Assembly (NCBI GenBank): GCA_017469935.1
Contig: JAFUFL010000059.1
Location: forward strand, 1 to 43,099
DNA from: Lachnospiraceae bacterium
GTDB lineage: Bacteria > Bacillota > Clostridia > Lachnospirales > Lachnospiraceae
DNA: 43,099 nt
Direction: 5' to 3'
Shown here piece after piece: positions 16,778 to 23,081 of this stretch. Position 1 is the stretch's first letter. Every line of letters starts with the position of its first letter. The position numbers were made by a program, and so were the translations under genes. Below the pieces are notes generated by a model. That model saw only the letters and a program-made list of their open reading frames with translations, did not search any database and had not been told where the DNA came from.

Positions 16778-17581
16778 CTAGTCGAGCAGGAAATGAAAAA
16801 CCTTATCGAACAGCCCTCGTTCTCCTCTTTCCACCCGGCATAGAATAATTGTTATATTGTCGTTTCCTCCGTTATCAAGTGCCTTCTGCAGCAGCTTTTC
16901 CGTGGCCTTGCTCACATCTTTTTGCCGGCCTGCCACCGTTTCCGCCAAAATCCCGGTGATCTCTTCCGTGGAGACCATATCCGTTAAACCGTCCGAGCAT
17001 AGCAGATAGCTGTCTCCATCATAATAATTCCCCCTGGCAAAATGAGGTTCGATCATCATTTCTGCCGGCGGAATCCCCAGATTCTGCGAAAGCGGCGGCT
17101 TTTTCCCGGGAAAAGCTACCGAATAGTCATCGACCGATATCTGTTCCAGTTTCTTTCCGTCAAAATGGAATGCCTTGCTGTCCCCGATATTGCAGAGATT
17201 TATCTCATTCTCTGCAAAAACAATGATCACCGCAGTCGTTCCCATCGATCCGATGCCGTGATCATCCGCAAATCCGCATATTGCTTCGTTTGCCGTACTG
17301 CAGTACTCCCGGAGGTCTTCGATCGGGCTCTCCCCGATCTTTAACGTCGCAGCGCATCTGGCTGCGATCAGGGATGCAATCTCTCCATGCTCTTCCCCGC
17401 CCATTCCGTCAAAAACACTGAACACGCGCGGCTGAGCATGATCTGTACATCCGTTCATCGAAAATCCCTTCGGATCTCCGTCATCACCCAGATACTTTCC
17501 GTCACATAGAAAGTTGTCCTGGTTTTCGTTTCTTCGCTTCCCGATATGACTGCAGCATGAATAATGGATTTCGTATTTCAA
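16778..17581 (-). CDS. PP2C-family serine/threonine phosphatase
   Basis: A metal-dependent Ser/Thr phosphatase of 267 residues when read from the TTG at 17581, which has AAGGGG 6 nt upstream. A GTG at 17596 would lie at the predicted transcription start and has no RBS. PP2C motifs in order: SHIGKRRNENQDNF (motif I, Arg and Asp), RVFSVFDGMGGEEHGEIAS (metal-binding DGMGG), GSMGTTAVIIVF, CNIGDSKAFHF, YLLCSDGLTDMV (Asp-Gly) and GGNDNITIILCRVE (last metal Asp). All metal-binding positions are present, so it should be active. The protein is cytosolic and normally reverses kinase autophosphorylation, as PstP/PrpC does for PknB. It has its own extended -10 promoter and leads the unknown, kinase and TPR genes. 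A 125-bp gap separates it from the next gene. Confidence 0.94.
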   Translation of the reverse strand: MKYEIHYSCCSHIGKRRNENQDNFLCDGKYLGDDGDPKGFSMNGCTDHAQPRVFSVFDGMGGEEHGEIASLIAARCAATLKIGESPIEDLREYCSTANEAICGFADDHGIGSMGTTAVIIVFAENEINLCNIGDSKAFHFDGKKLEQISVDDYSVAFPGKKPPLSQNLGIPPAEMMIEPHFARGNYYDGDSYLLCSDGLTDMVSTEEITGILAETVAGRQKDVSKATEKLLQKALDNGGNDNITIILCRVERGERGLFDKVFHFLLD

Positions 17582-17603
17582 ATGATTCCCCTTCACTTTC
17601 TTT

Positions 17604-17632
17604 ATTATAGCATTGTCTGTGTCTATATTTCA
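17604..17632 (-). promoter_or_regulatory. Extended -10 promoter of the PP2C/kinase operon
   Basis: Minus strand TGAAAT (17632-17627), 17 nt, then TATAAT (17609-17604) preceded by TGC, a perfect extended -10. Transcription would begin near 17597. This favours the TTG at 17581 as the phosphatase start. Confidence 0.65.
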
Positions 17633-17649
17633 CGGTTCATAAGGATTAT

Positions 17650-18023
17650 TCACTGCTCATAAGGCTTAAATAAATGCGGATGATCCGCAAACGCAGCAAT
17701 ATCCTCATCCGAAAACGATTCGACGTCAAAATCAGGCAGCAGCCCTCCCCCAAAAAGCTCTACTATAAGATCCTGAGGATAATACGCTTTCTGCTCAATC
17801 GTATCTTCTCCGATTAAATAACTGATCAATAATTTGCCTTTCCCTTGTCCCGCCACATCAACCGTCACATCGTAAACTTCCAGCGTACGGCCGGTGCCGG
17901 GTTTGCATAAAATAACTGCCTCGGATAAGTCGCATTATTGTCCGGGTTATCAGTCCTCGCTCCACAGCGAGCACAAAATTTCGCATTCATTCTTATTTCT
18001 TTTCCACACTCTGTACAATACAT
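17650..18023 (-). pseudogene. Zinc-ribbon protein gene split by a frameshift
   Basis: An ATG at 18023 with the strong RBS GGGAGGAATTTAAA opens MYCTECGKEIRMNAKFCARC, a two-CXXC zinc ribbon (CTECG, CARCG) common at the N-terminus of Firmicutes regulatory proteins. This frame ends at TGA 17865 after low-quality sequence (52 codons). The adjacent frame opens near 17930 and reads CDLSEAVILCKPGTGRTLEV, then an acidic globular stretch ending PDFDVESFSDEDIAAFADHP and a stop at 17650. The strong start in one frame and protein-like sequence in the other suggest one gene of about 120 codons broken near GACAATAATGCGAC (around 17930). A sequencing error or real decay cannot be told apart here. It lies upstream of the PP2C gene, and the operon's TPR protein also begins with a zinc ribbon, so a common locus is possible. 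Confidence 0.6.
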
Positions 18024-18245
18024 TTTAAATTCCTCCCTCGCTAATGCGGTGTCATTTACCGGTTATGCGATTATTCTAATACATGGGGGATTGGCTCCTG
18101 TAATTTCAACGTTCGCCCGGAAATGCAGCGCAGCCGGGGCGGGGAAGCCGCCCGGAGGTCGGGTTGGCTCCGGCGGTCGATTTGACCAAAATATAGACCA
18201 CCCCGAAAATATAGACCACCCCGGAGGTCGATTTTCCCCACACAT

Positions 18246-18281
18246 AAAAAAAAGAGGCCCGGACCAATTAATCCGAGCCTC
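18246..18281 (-). terminator. Rho-independent terminator of the nucleotidase-like gene
   Basis: On the minus strand GAGGCTCGGA and TCCGGGCCTC form a 10-bp stem (one G-U) with loop TTAATTGG, followed by eight T. The rest of the 18024-18245 stretch is GC-rich with two TATAGACCACCCCG copies (about 18193 and 18214) and no visible gene. Confidence 0.85.
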
Positions 18282-18307
18282 GCCGACCTTCTATCAGCGC
18301 GAAAACC

Positions 18308-18361
18308 GCAGCCACACTTTGCGCCGCAGCCAAACTTTACGCCGCAACCACACTTTATGCA
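18308..18361. repeat. 18-bp tandem repeat, three copies
   Basis: GCAGCCACACTTTGCGCC, GCAGCCAAACTTTACGCC and GCAACCACACTTTATGCA follow head to tail. The third copy contains the stop codon of the nucleotidase-like gene, so the array probably grew from the gene's own 3' end. Confidence 0.85.
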
Positions 18362-18966
18362 GTTGTACTCTCCCTGAACACCCTGTCAATCTCTTCCCAA
18401 TCCCGGCACCTGACAAAATTCTCATTCGGAAGCTCCGCTTTTACATTCCACGGGCGGCTGTAAATCGCCACCTTACAGTTATCAAAATGCAAAACGTGCT
18501 CAAAAGCCGCCGGCGAATCCTCAATCGCGAAGTCAAAAGTCATTCCATAGAGCTGTTCCAGCGTCATGCTGAATGTGAAGTCCGAGGCATTCTTTTCACG
18601 CCCGTATTTATCCACGCAAAACAGCGGCACTCGCTCCAGATGATGTTCATCCAGCCATCTCCTGGACGGCTCATAAGAATCGAACGGCCTTCCGGTCACA
18701 ATGGAAACCTCATGCCCTTCATCCACCCACTTGTTGATCGTTTCGGAAGCGCCCGGCGTTTCTTCATAGGCAAGCAGCGTCTGCGGAAGATGCCCCGCCT
18801 TCATCAGTTCCTCGTACTGGCCATCATCCAGGTCAAAAGATTTTTTCAAATTGAAAAACTGCACCTCCCGATAGGGCAGGTCAATATCAAACAATTCTTT
18901 TGCAATACAGCAGAACTGTTTTGCGGTTTCACAAATCACGTCGTCAAAGTCTATGTATACTCTCAT
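18355..18966 (-). CDS. HAD-superfamily 5'(3')-nucleotidase-like protein
   Basis: A 203-residue soluble protein. The N-terminal MRVYIDFDDVICETAKQF is a HAD motif I variant DFDDV, typical of the NT5C-type deoxyribonucleotidase and related 5' nucleotidase families, where DxDxV replaces DxDGT. Motif II is VSIVTGRPFDSYEPSRRWL (Thr followed by Gly-Arg-Pro), a basic residue lies in KYGREKNA, and FDFAIEDSPAAFEHVL is motif IV. A helical cap follows motif I. Likely reaction: dephosphorylation of a nucleotide or small phosphate ester, substrate unknown. The stop codon lies inside a three-copy 18-bp repeat, and a clean terminator follows 75 bp downstream. The EF-hand gene lies upstream beyond a 32-bp tandem repeat. 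Confidence 0.85.
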   Translation of the reverse strand: MRVYIDFDDVICETAKQFCCIAKELFDIDLPYREVQFFNLKKSFDLDDGQYEELMKAGHLPQTLLAYEETPGASETINKWVDEGHEVSIVTGRPFDSYEPSRRWLDEHHLERVPLFCVDKYGREKNASDFTFSMTLEQLYGMTFDFAIEDSPAAFEHVLHFDNCKVAIYSRPWNVKAELPNENFVRCRDWEEIDRVFRESTTA

Positions 18967-19019
18967 GCTTATAACCTCATTGTCCCTCGGAGCTCAGCCA
19001 ACTCCAATCTCACTATTTT

Positions 19020-19109
19020 GCCGCGCCGGTTTTTTCAATCATAACGCACACGCCGCGCCGGTTTTTTCAATCATAAGACACACGCCGCGCCGGTTTTCTA
19101 AATCATACC
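19020..19109. repeat. 32-bp tandem repeat, 2.8 copies
   Basis: GCCGCGCCGGTTTTTTCAAT begins at 19020 and 19052, with a diverged third copy at 19084. The period is exactly 32 bp. The last unit reaches the stop codon of the EF-hand ORF at 19103. No gene lies in it. Confidence 0.9.
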
Positions 19110-19252
19110 ACACATCCCCTGCGCCGTATCCACCTTCTTTCCCGGCAACCCCCAAGCCTCACTTCGTCCAGGAACTCCATCTTGACCGACCACTCCAGGG
19201 CATCCAATTTCCCGTCATGATTAAAATCAAAGAAATCATCCGATTTCGACAT
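19103..19252 (-). CDS. 49-residue EF-hand micro-protein
   Basis: A short minus-strand gene. The ATG at 19252 has an ideal RBS (AAGGAGTGATT). The N-terminus MSKSDDFFDFNHDGKLDALE contains a complete EF-hand loop, D-F-N-H-D-G-K-L-D-A-L-E. Its ligands stand at positions 1, 3, 5, 9 and 12, with Gly at 6 and Leu at 8, followed by a helix-like WSVKMEFLDEV. The C-terminal part is Arg-rich and unlike an EF-hand partner, perhaps because the 3' end was replaced by the adjacent 32-bp repeat array, where the stop codon falls. Calcium binding is predicted from the loop. One unpaired EF-hand without a signal peptide is typical of very small Firmicutes proteins of unknown role. Confidence 0.65.
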   Translation of the reverse strand: MSKSDDFFDFNHDGKLDALEWSVKMEFLDEVRLGGCRERRWIRRRGCVV

Positions 19253-19342
19253 AATCACTCCTTGACATATTTGCGTTTGTTGATTTACGGTTGCTGTAAC
19301 AGGAGCATTTCGCCATAACTTTGCTCCGGAAAGAGGCCAAAA

Positions 19343-19570
19343 ATGAGTTACTTAATCAAAGATACCACCGAAGAAGAACGCCGCAAAATCGTCGAGGAAT
19401 CGCTCGGGAATCTGAGCGGCGCCTGTGACGGCTGTGCCTCGAGAGTTGCCGACATGTACGACGCCTATATCCGCGGCGAGAAAGAACTGCGCGAGATCAA
19501 CATGGCTTTCAGTACGCGCTACGTAAAGGGCGGCATGGAAAGAGAGCGGAGCTCCTGCAGTCAGCAGTAG
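19343..19570 (+). CDS. Small conserved hypothetical protein with CXXC motif
   Basis: A 75-residue protein beginning MSYLIKDTTEEERRKIVEES and containing ACDGCASRVADMYDAYIRGE and KELREINMAFSTRYVKG. The ATG follows AGAGGCCAAAA. This pattern (ISLGN...CDGC...MYDxYIxGxKELREIN) is a family of very small Clostridia proteins that databases sometimes label PurH by mistake; it has no similarity to the real bifunctional purine enzyme. The CDGC pair could bind a metal or form a disulfide. The rest is predicted helical and acidic/basic mixed. The C-terminus (ERERSSCSQQ) is loosely structured. It stands alone between the EF-hand gene and a repeat cluster. A TTGACA at 19262 may be its -35, but no good -10 follows. 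Confidence 0.8.
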   Translation: MSYLIKDTTEEERRKIVEESLGNLSGACDGCASRVADMYDAYIRGEKELREINMAFSTRYVKGGMERERSSCSQQ

Positions 19571-19720
19571 CTTCTGCACGACCGGCCGCTGGCACCATCG
19601 AATACTGTCGGCCGCTGGCACCGCCAGATATCGTCTGCCGTTGGCGTCGCCGAATACTTCCGCCCGACCGAGCATCACTGCCACTGTCGCCGCCGAAAAA
19701 GGCATAGTGCTCTTTTAAAA

Positions 19721-19886
19721 CCCTTCTTCGGTGGAATATCCACCGAAGAAGGCTTCATGAACAAGCCTATATATCTCTATAAGAGTCATAGTACCCTTTT
19801 CCAAGCCCTTCTCCGGTGGATATTCCACTGAAGAAGGCTTCAGAAACAGCACTATGCCTTTTTTCGTCGAAACATCCACCGAAAGG
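19721..19886. repeat. Palindromic repeat family B, two to three units
   Basis: Hairpin CCCTTCTTCGGTGG / CCACCGAAGAAGG at 19721-19752 and an imperfect copy at 19806-19837 (85 bp on) are joined by CCTATATATCTCTATAAGAG and GTCATAGT. A decayed third unit (CATCCACCGAAAGG) ends near 19886. Orientation is the same as at 4167-4283. Confidence 0.8.
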
Positions 19887-20199
19887 TCCGGAAACAGCCC
19901 ATACCTGCCCCGCCGGAGCATCCACCGCAGGGATCAGAAACAGCCTAATCCCTCCCGCAATTAATAATTGTTTATCTAAATCGTTTAATGTGTACATTTA
20001 TGCATCTTTTTATGCATCTTATTAATTTGAGTCCTGCCAAATCACATTTTTTTTGAATGAAGGGTTTTCAACAAACACATATAGCTCTGAAAAACCTGCA
20101 TATTACATCAAAATATGCACTTGCTTAAATGAAGGATTCGAAAAAAGTTTCGCAGCAATCACCACCCCCGCGCCAAAAAATCGCCACCCCCGACTTCTA
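19887..20199. other. Gene-free AT-rich stretch
   Basis: No ORF with an RBS was found on either strand. The stretch is AT-rich in 19960-20160 and contains GAAGGGTTTTCAACAAACAC (20058), weakly similar to a site at 8885. It probably holds decayed DNA between the family B repeats and the truncated hydrolase. Confidence 0.4.
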
Positions 20200-20622
20200 T
20201 CATTCCCCCATCAAAAACCGCACCACCTCATCCTGAAATTCCTTATAGCAGTTCTTTTCATACATCAAAATATGCGAACCGCCCGGAATCACCTTCAACT
20301 CCGATCCCTCCGGCAACAACTCCGGCGAAGCATTCACAGCCTCCCAATCCATGTACGGATCCTTGTCGCCGCAAATGACCAGCGTCGGCACCGTGATCTT
20401 CTCAAGATCGATCAAAACAGTGTCCTTACTGACAAGCGCATCCTTCCTCCACCCATTAGGGCTTGAATCCCCGTCATAGTGCCAACAGCTCGAACAAAAC
20501 ATCTCAATGACCACAGGGTCCGTCACTTCCGGGTCAAAACTTCCATCCTCCCTGGTCTGGAAATCCTCCGCTGCGCCGGCCGAGGCAGTTTCAGTTCCTA
20601 TTATTCTAGTTCCATCTCCACC
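20200..20622 (-). pseudogene. Alpha/beta-hydrolase, 5'-truncated remnant
   Basis: The frame carries only the C-terminal half of an alpha/beta hydrolase: ITVPTLVICGDKDPYMDWEA (strand 6 to 7, with the acid Asp) and GSELKVIPGGSHILMYEKN with the catalytic-type His, ending FQDEVVRFLMGE. The nucleophile elbow (GxSxG), oxyanion strand and about 130-170 N-terminal residues are missing. Upstream the frame closes at a TGA at 20623-20625, and no ATG start with an RBS is present. A GTG at 20526 could start 108 residues, but that product lacks the nucleophile. The gene is therefore probably truncated. A -1 or +1 frame read upstream contains another short open stretch (KGVLGYVKMETERGEMKAEH) ending near 20610, of unknown origin. 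Confidence 0.6.
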
Positions 20623-20755
20623 TCAGCATACCCTGTTTTCATCCCGGTATGCTCCGCCTTCATCTCGCCGCGCTCCGTCTCCATCTTAACATACCCCAAC
20701 ACTCCCTTAGGCAACGGTTGTACATTTGTTTGCTCAGAACAAACATTCGGGCCGA

Positions 20756-21250
20756 TTACTCTGCATAATGAATCCGGCTCTCATCAAACCTGTCCTGCTG
20801 CTTCCTCTCTTCGGCGGGATATCCGTACGGGAAAATAGCAAACGCCCTCAGCGAATCCGGCATATCAAGGATCTTCTCGACCGCCTGCATCCTCTCTTCC
20901 AAAGGAGCGATCCCAAGCCACACTCCCCCAAGTCCCTGCGCATCCGTCTCCAGCCACAGATTTTCCATGGCAATCGAAAGATCGATCTGCGCATACTGAG
21001 GCATCGCGCATTTCTTTCGGTATGCTGCAACAATTGCAATGGGGGCATATTTTGTCATTCCTGCATAAGGACTGACCTCCGAAAGCGCAGCCAGCTTCTC
21101 TTTGTTCGTCACCACGTAGAATTCCCACGGCTGCTGATTGCCCGCAGAAGGAGCCTGCATCGCCGCCCGCAGCAGAGCCTCTGTCTTTTCCTTTTCTACC
21201 GGCCTGTCCTGGTACTTCCTGATACTGACTCTCGTGAAAATATTATTCAT
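20756..21250 (-). CDS. Nitroreductase-family FMN oxidoreductase
   Basis: A 164-residue flavoprotein. The start is the ATG at 21250 (MNNIFTRVSIRKYQDRPVEK) with RBS AAAGGAGAGCAGGCG; the longer frame reads through the RBS itself. RVSIRKYQDRPV is the FMN phosphate-binding N-terminus and AMQAPSAGNQQPWEFYVV the isoalloxazine-binding segment. LETDAQGLGGVWLGIAPLEE closes the fold and the C-terminal PYGYPAEERKQQDRF is typical. The family uses NAD(P)H to reduce nitro groups, quinones or flavins, and works as a dimer. Length is normal for the short clostridial branch. It lies 59 bp downstream of the phospholipase-like gene, with a family A repeat between them, and may be co-transcribed. The frame of the truncated hydrolase lies downstream. 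Confidence 0.9.
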   Translation of the reverse strand: MNNIFTRVSIRKYQDRPVEKEKTEALLRAAMQAPSAGNQQPWEFYVVTNKEKLAALSEVSPYAGMTKYAPIAIVAAYRKKCAMPQYAQIDLSIAMENLWLETDAQGLGGVWLGIAPLEERMQAVEKILDMPDSLRAFAIFPYGYPAEERKQQDRFDESRIHYAE

Positions 21251-21278
21251 CGCCTGCTCTCCTTTCATGAAACCTGGG

Positions 21279-21309
21279 GTGTGTCACGGGGACGTATCAG
21301 CTGACACAC
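21279..21309. repeat. Palindromic repeat family A, single unit
   Basis: One arm of the family (GTGTGTCACGGGGACGTATC followed by AGCTGACACAC) ends immediately before the TCA that is the stop codon of the 248-residue gene on the minus strand. Confidence 0.85.
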
Positions 21310-22053
21310 TCACTTCCACACTTCATCCGGACTCCATTCGCTCGTAATTGTGTCATCCTTCAGTCTCCTGAAATAGTCGGTACATTTCCTGATATTCTTC
21401 CAATTCATATATACCGGTTCTGCACTACTGTCTGAGAACCTGACTGAAAATCCGCTCACTATTTTGTCTATAAGCGGCGCCGAAAGAATCTGTCCGGCTC
21501 TGCCCAAGGCCCCATATTGTTCTTCAATACACCGGTTGAGCAGGTTGTAATCTTCGTAATAAACTTTGGCGGTCCTGCTGTTTTTCCATTTCTCTGCATC
21601 CCAGGTATCTACCGCCCCGCCTTCTCTTGCATAGTCATTCCTCTGCCGTTCGTAATCAATGCAATACGATTCATAGTAAAAGGCCTTATCTCCCATCAGG
21701 TGGCATAACACACCCTGCCAGACTGCCTTCTGCAGATCAACGTACCCCGCGTCCATGAAGTCTTTCAGATTGGGACTCGTTGTATCCTGCTGAGAAGGAT
21801 TTTGTCTGCTCGGGTTAAAATGATGATTCTTCTGAAATGCCAGGTATTCGTCATAAGTCAATATATCGTCCCCCGAGCACCCCTCAAAAAAACTTCCAAA
21901 CTCCTCCGCATCCCTGATTAAGCCGTTCTTTGCCATATCGGGAAGAAGAAGCCCGAGCGTATATGCTTTTTTGAATGAGGTATTATAGGCTGCATGGTCA
22001 GCATCCGTTTTTTCCGGATTTCCCATCGCCAGATGCAATAATACTCCTGCCAT
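21310..22053 (-). CDS. Possible zinc-dependent phospholipase C-like protein
   Basis: A 247-residue protein read from the ATG at 22053 (MAGVLLHLAMGNPEKTDADH), preceded by GAGGAGAATACAA. An earlier start at 22080 lies upstream of that RBS. The N-terminal LLHLAMG, then AYTLGLLLPDMAKNG, resembles the start of the Zn-dependent PLC superfamily, where His near the N-terminus and the Pro-Asp after a hydrophobic stretch bind metal. LCHLMGDKAFYYESYCIDYE in the centre fits the following His/Asp ligands. This assignment rests on motif likeness only. No signal peptide or lipobox is visible, and the C-terminal ARF-like part (MNWKNIRKCTDYFRRLKDDT) is unassigned. The stop codon abuts a family A repeat. Confidence 0.6.
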   Translation of the reverse strand: MAGVLLHLAMGNPEKTDADHAAYNTSFKKAYTLGLLLPDMAKNGLIRDAEEFGSFFEGCSGDDILTYDEYLAFQKNHHFNPSRQNPSQQDTTSPNLKDFMDAGYVDLQKAVWQGVLCHLMGDKAFYYESYCIDYERQRNDYAREGGAVDTWDAEKWKNSRTAKVYYEDYNLLNRCIEEQYGALGRAGQILSAPLIDKIVSGFSVRFSDSSAEPVYMNWKNIRKCTDYFRRLKDDTITSEWSPDEVWK

Positions 22054-22108
22054 TTGTATTCTCCTCTGCCTCCTCGCCAAGTGCCGATCCGACCGTTTTG
22101 TGTCGTGG

Positions 22109-22211
22109 GTGTGTCACGGGGTTTTGTGTCACGGGGACGTATCAGCTGACACACCCATGACACAAAACCTGCGACCCAAAATGTGTCAGCTGATACGTCC
22201 CCGTGACACAC
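22109..22211. repeat. Palindromic repeat family A, composite cluster
   Basis: A partial unit (GTGTGTCACGGGG at 22109), a full unit with GGGGACGTATCAGCTGACAC (to about 22154) and an inverted unit ending GATACGTCCCCGTGACACAC at 22211 are separated by related CACAAAAC sequence. The cluster lies between the TetR and phospholipase-like genes. Confidence 0.85.
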
Positions 22212-22235
22212 GCCCCATGTCTCATTTTAGCATGA

Positions 22236-22787
22236 CTACCTGACTATTCCATATGCCCTCTTCAGCAGCATAGGCATGAATTTGTACTGCAGACGCGCAA
22301 ATTCTTCAGGGCTGTATCCCGAACGCCCTTCCAGCCACTCCAGCGTGTGCCCGACGCACGCAAAGGAGTGGCTTTTTATCTCATAAACCGTGTCGGCGTC
22401 AATGGCGCTTTCCCCGAATTTCCGGCGCACCGCATCCGTCCCCAGTTTGACAAAATATTCATAAATGTAACCGCTGATCGCATTCTGGGATCTGTCAGAG
22501 AATACTTTCCGGTAAAAAACCTTATCATCGTGCATGCGCCGGAGGATTGACGCCGCATGCTCTATTGTGTACTGCCCGCTCGTGTCAGTCAGCGCCGACT
22601 CATAGTCCCTTGCAAAGATCCACGTCGCAAGGTCATATTTATCCTTGAAATGATAGTAGAAAGTCTGCCTGTCGGCGCCGCAGCGGCGGCAGAGCTCATT
22701 GATGCGCACCTTTTCCATCGGCATTTCTCTGAGCATATCTTTAAGTGTATCGGCAAACAATTTTTTGGTGCGATCCCGCAGACTCAT
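22236..22787 (-). CDS. TetR/AcrR-family transcriptional regulator
   Basis: A 183-residue DNA-binding regulator. The ATG at 22787 (MSLRDRTKKLFADTLKDML) follows GGAGGAGCACT; the longer frame to 22817 runs across the RBS. The N-terminal helix-turn-helix is MPMEKVRINELCRRCGADRQ with TFYYHFKDKYDLATWIF, the classic TetR recognition helix motif. The C-terminal half (about 75-183) is helical and carries the effector pocket. It resembles the TetR_C_8 group, of which the dihydroxyacetone kinase regulator DhaS is a known member. It is transcribed divergently from the acyl-CoA dehydrogenase/etf operon 295 bp away. An 8-bp inverted repeat lies between them, so regulation of that operon or its own gene is likely. 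Confidence 0.9.
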   Translation of the reverse strand: MSLRDRTKKLFADTLKDMLREMPMEKVRINELCRRCGADRQTFYYHFKDKYDLATWIFARDYESALTDTSGQYTIEHAASILRRMHDDKVFYRKVFSDRSQNAISGYIYEYFVKLGTDAVRRKFGESAIDADTVYEIKSHSFACVGHTLEWLEGRSGYSPEEFARLQYKFMPMLLKRAYGIVR

Positions 22788-22808
22788 AGTGCTCCTCCGT
22801 TTTCCGTG

Positions 22809-22950
22809 GTGTGTCACGGGGACGTATCCGCTGACACATTCTCATGACACAAAAATGTGTCAGTTGATACGTCCCCCTGACACAAAAATGTGTCAGCTGA
22901 TACGTTCCCCTGACACAAAATGTGTCAGCTGATACGTCCCCCTGACACAT
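22809..22950. repeat. Palindromic repeat family A, array of four units
   Basis: One unit (22809-22838) points one way and three units (about 22855, 22889 and 22920) point the other as a direct tandem of about 34 bp, each reading TGTGTCAGYTGATACGTYCC followed by CCTGACACA. Unlike other copies, the three tandem units read CCCCCTGACACA rather than CCCCGTGACACA, a shared variant. The array sits upstream of the acd operon and directly behind the regulator gene. Confidence 0.88.
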
Positions 22951-22968
22951 TATATGACAAAATCAATA

Positions 22969-23006
22969 TATGTACAACATTCATACAGAACACCACTCTG
23001 TACATA
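22969..23006. promoter_or_regulatory. Inverted repeat, possible operator for the acd operon
   Basis: TATGTACA (22969-22976) and TGTACATA (22999-23006) are perfect complements around a 22-bp spacer, between the divergent regulator and acyl-CoA dehydrogenase genes. It is a candidate site for the adjacent TetR-type regulator. Confidence 0.45.
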
Positions 23007-23081
23007 GCAATCCCGCCACACTTCAAATAAAGTTAAATTATAAACAATCAATCATGTCGTATTGAGTAGGAGGCATTTCCC

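Noticed and set aside
16755-16780. tRNA T-arm-like GGTTCAAATCCGG after the PP2C stop
   Set aside because: No acceptor, D or anticodon arms and no CCA end; probably a small hairpin by chance.
17938-19044. 368-codon plus-strand frame
   Set aside because: Runs antisense through the nucleotidase-like gene, terminator and repeats; no RBS or motif.
8885-20075. AAGGGTTTTCAAACAGACAT at 8885 resembling GAAGGGTTTTCAACAAACAC at 20058
   Set aside because: Only about 20 bp with mismatches and no further shared sequence; possibly chance.
22855-22950. CRISPR-like series of short repeats
   Set aside because: Spacers are only a few identical A-rich bases and no cas gene is present; it is a tandem of the palindromic family.
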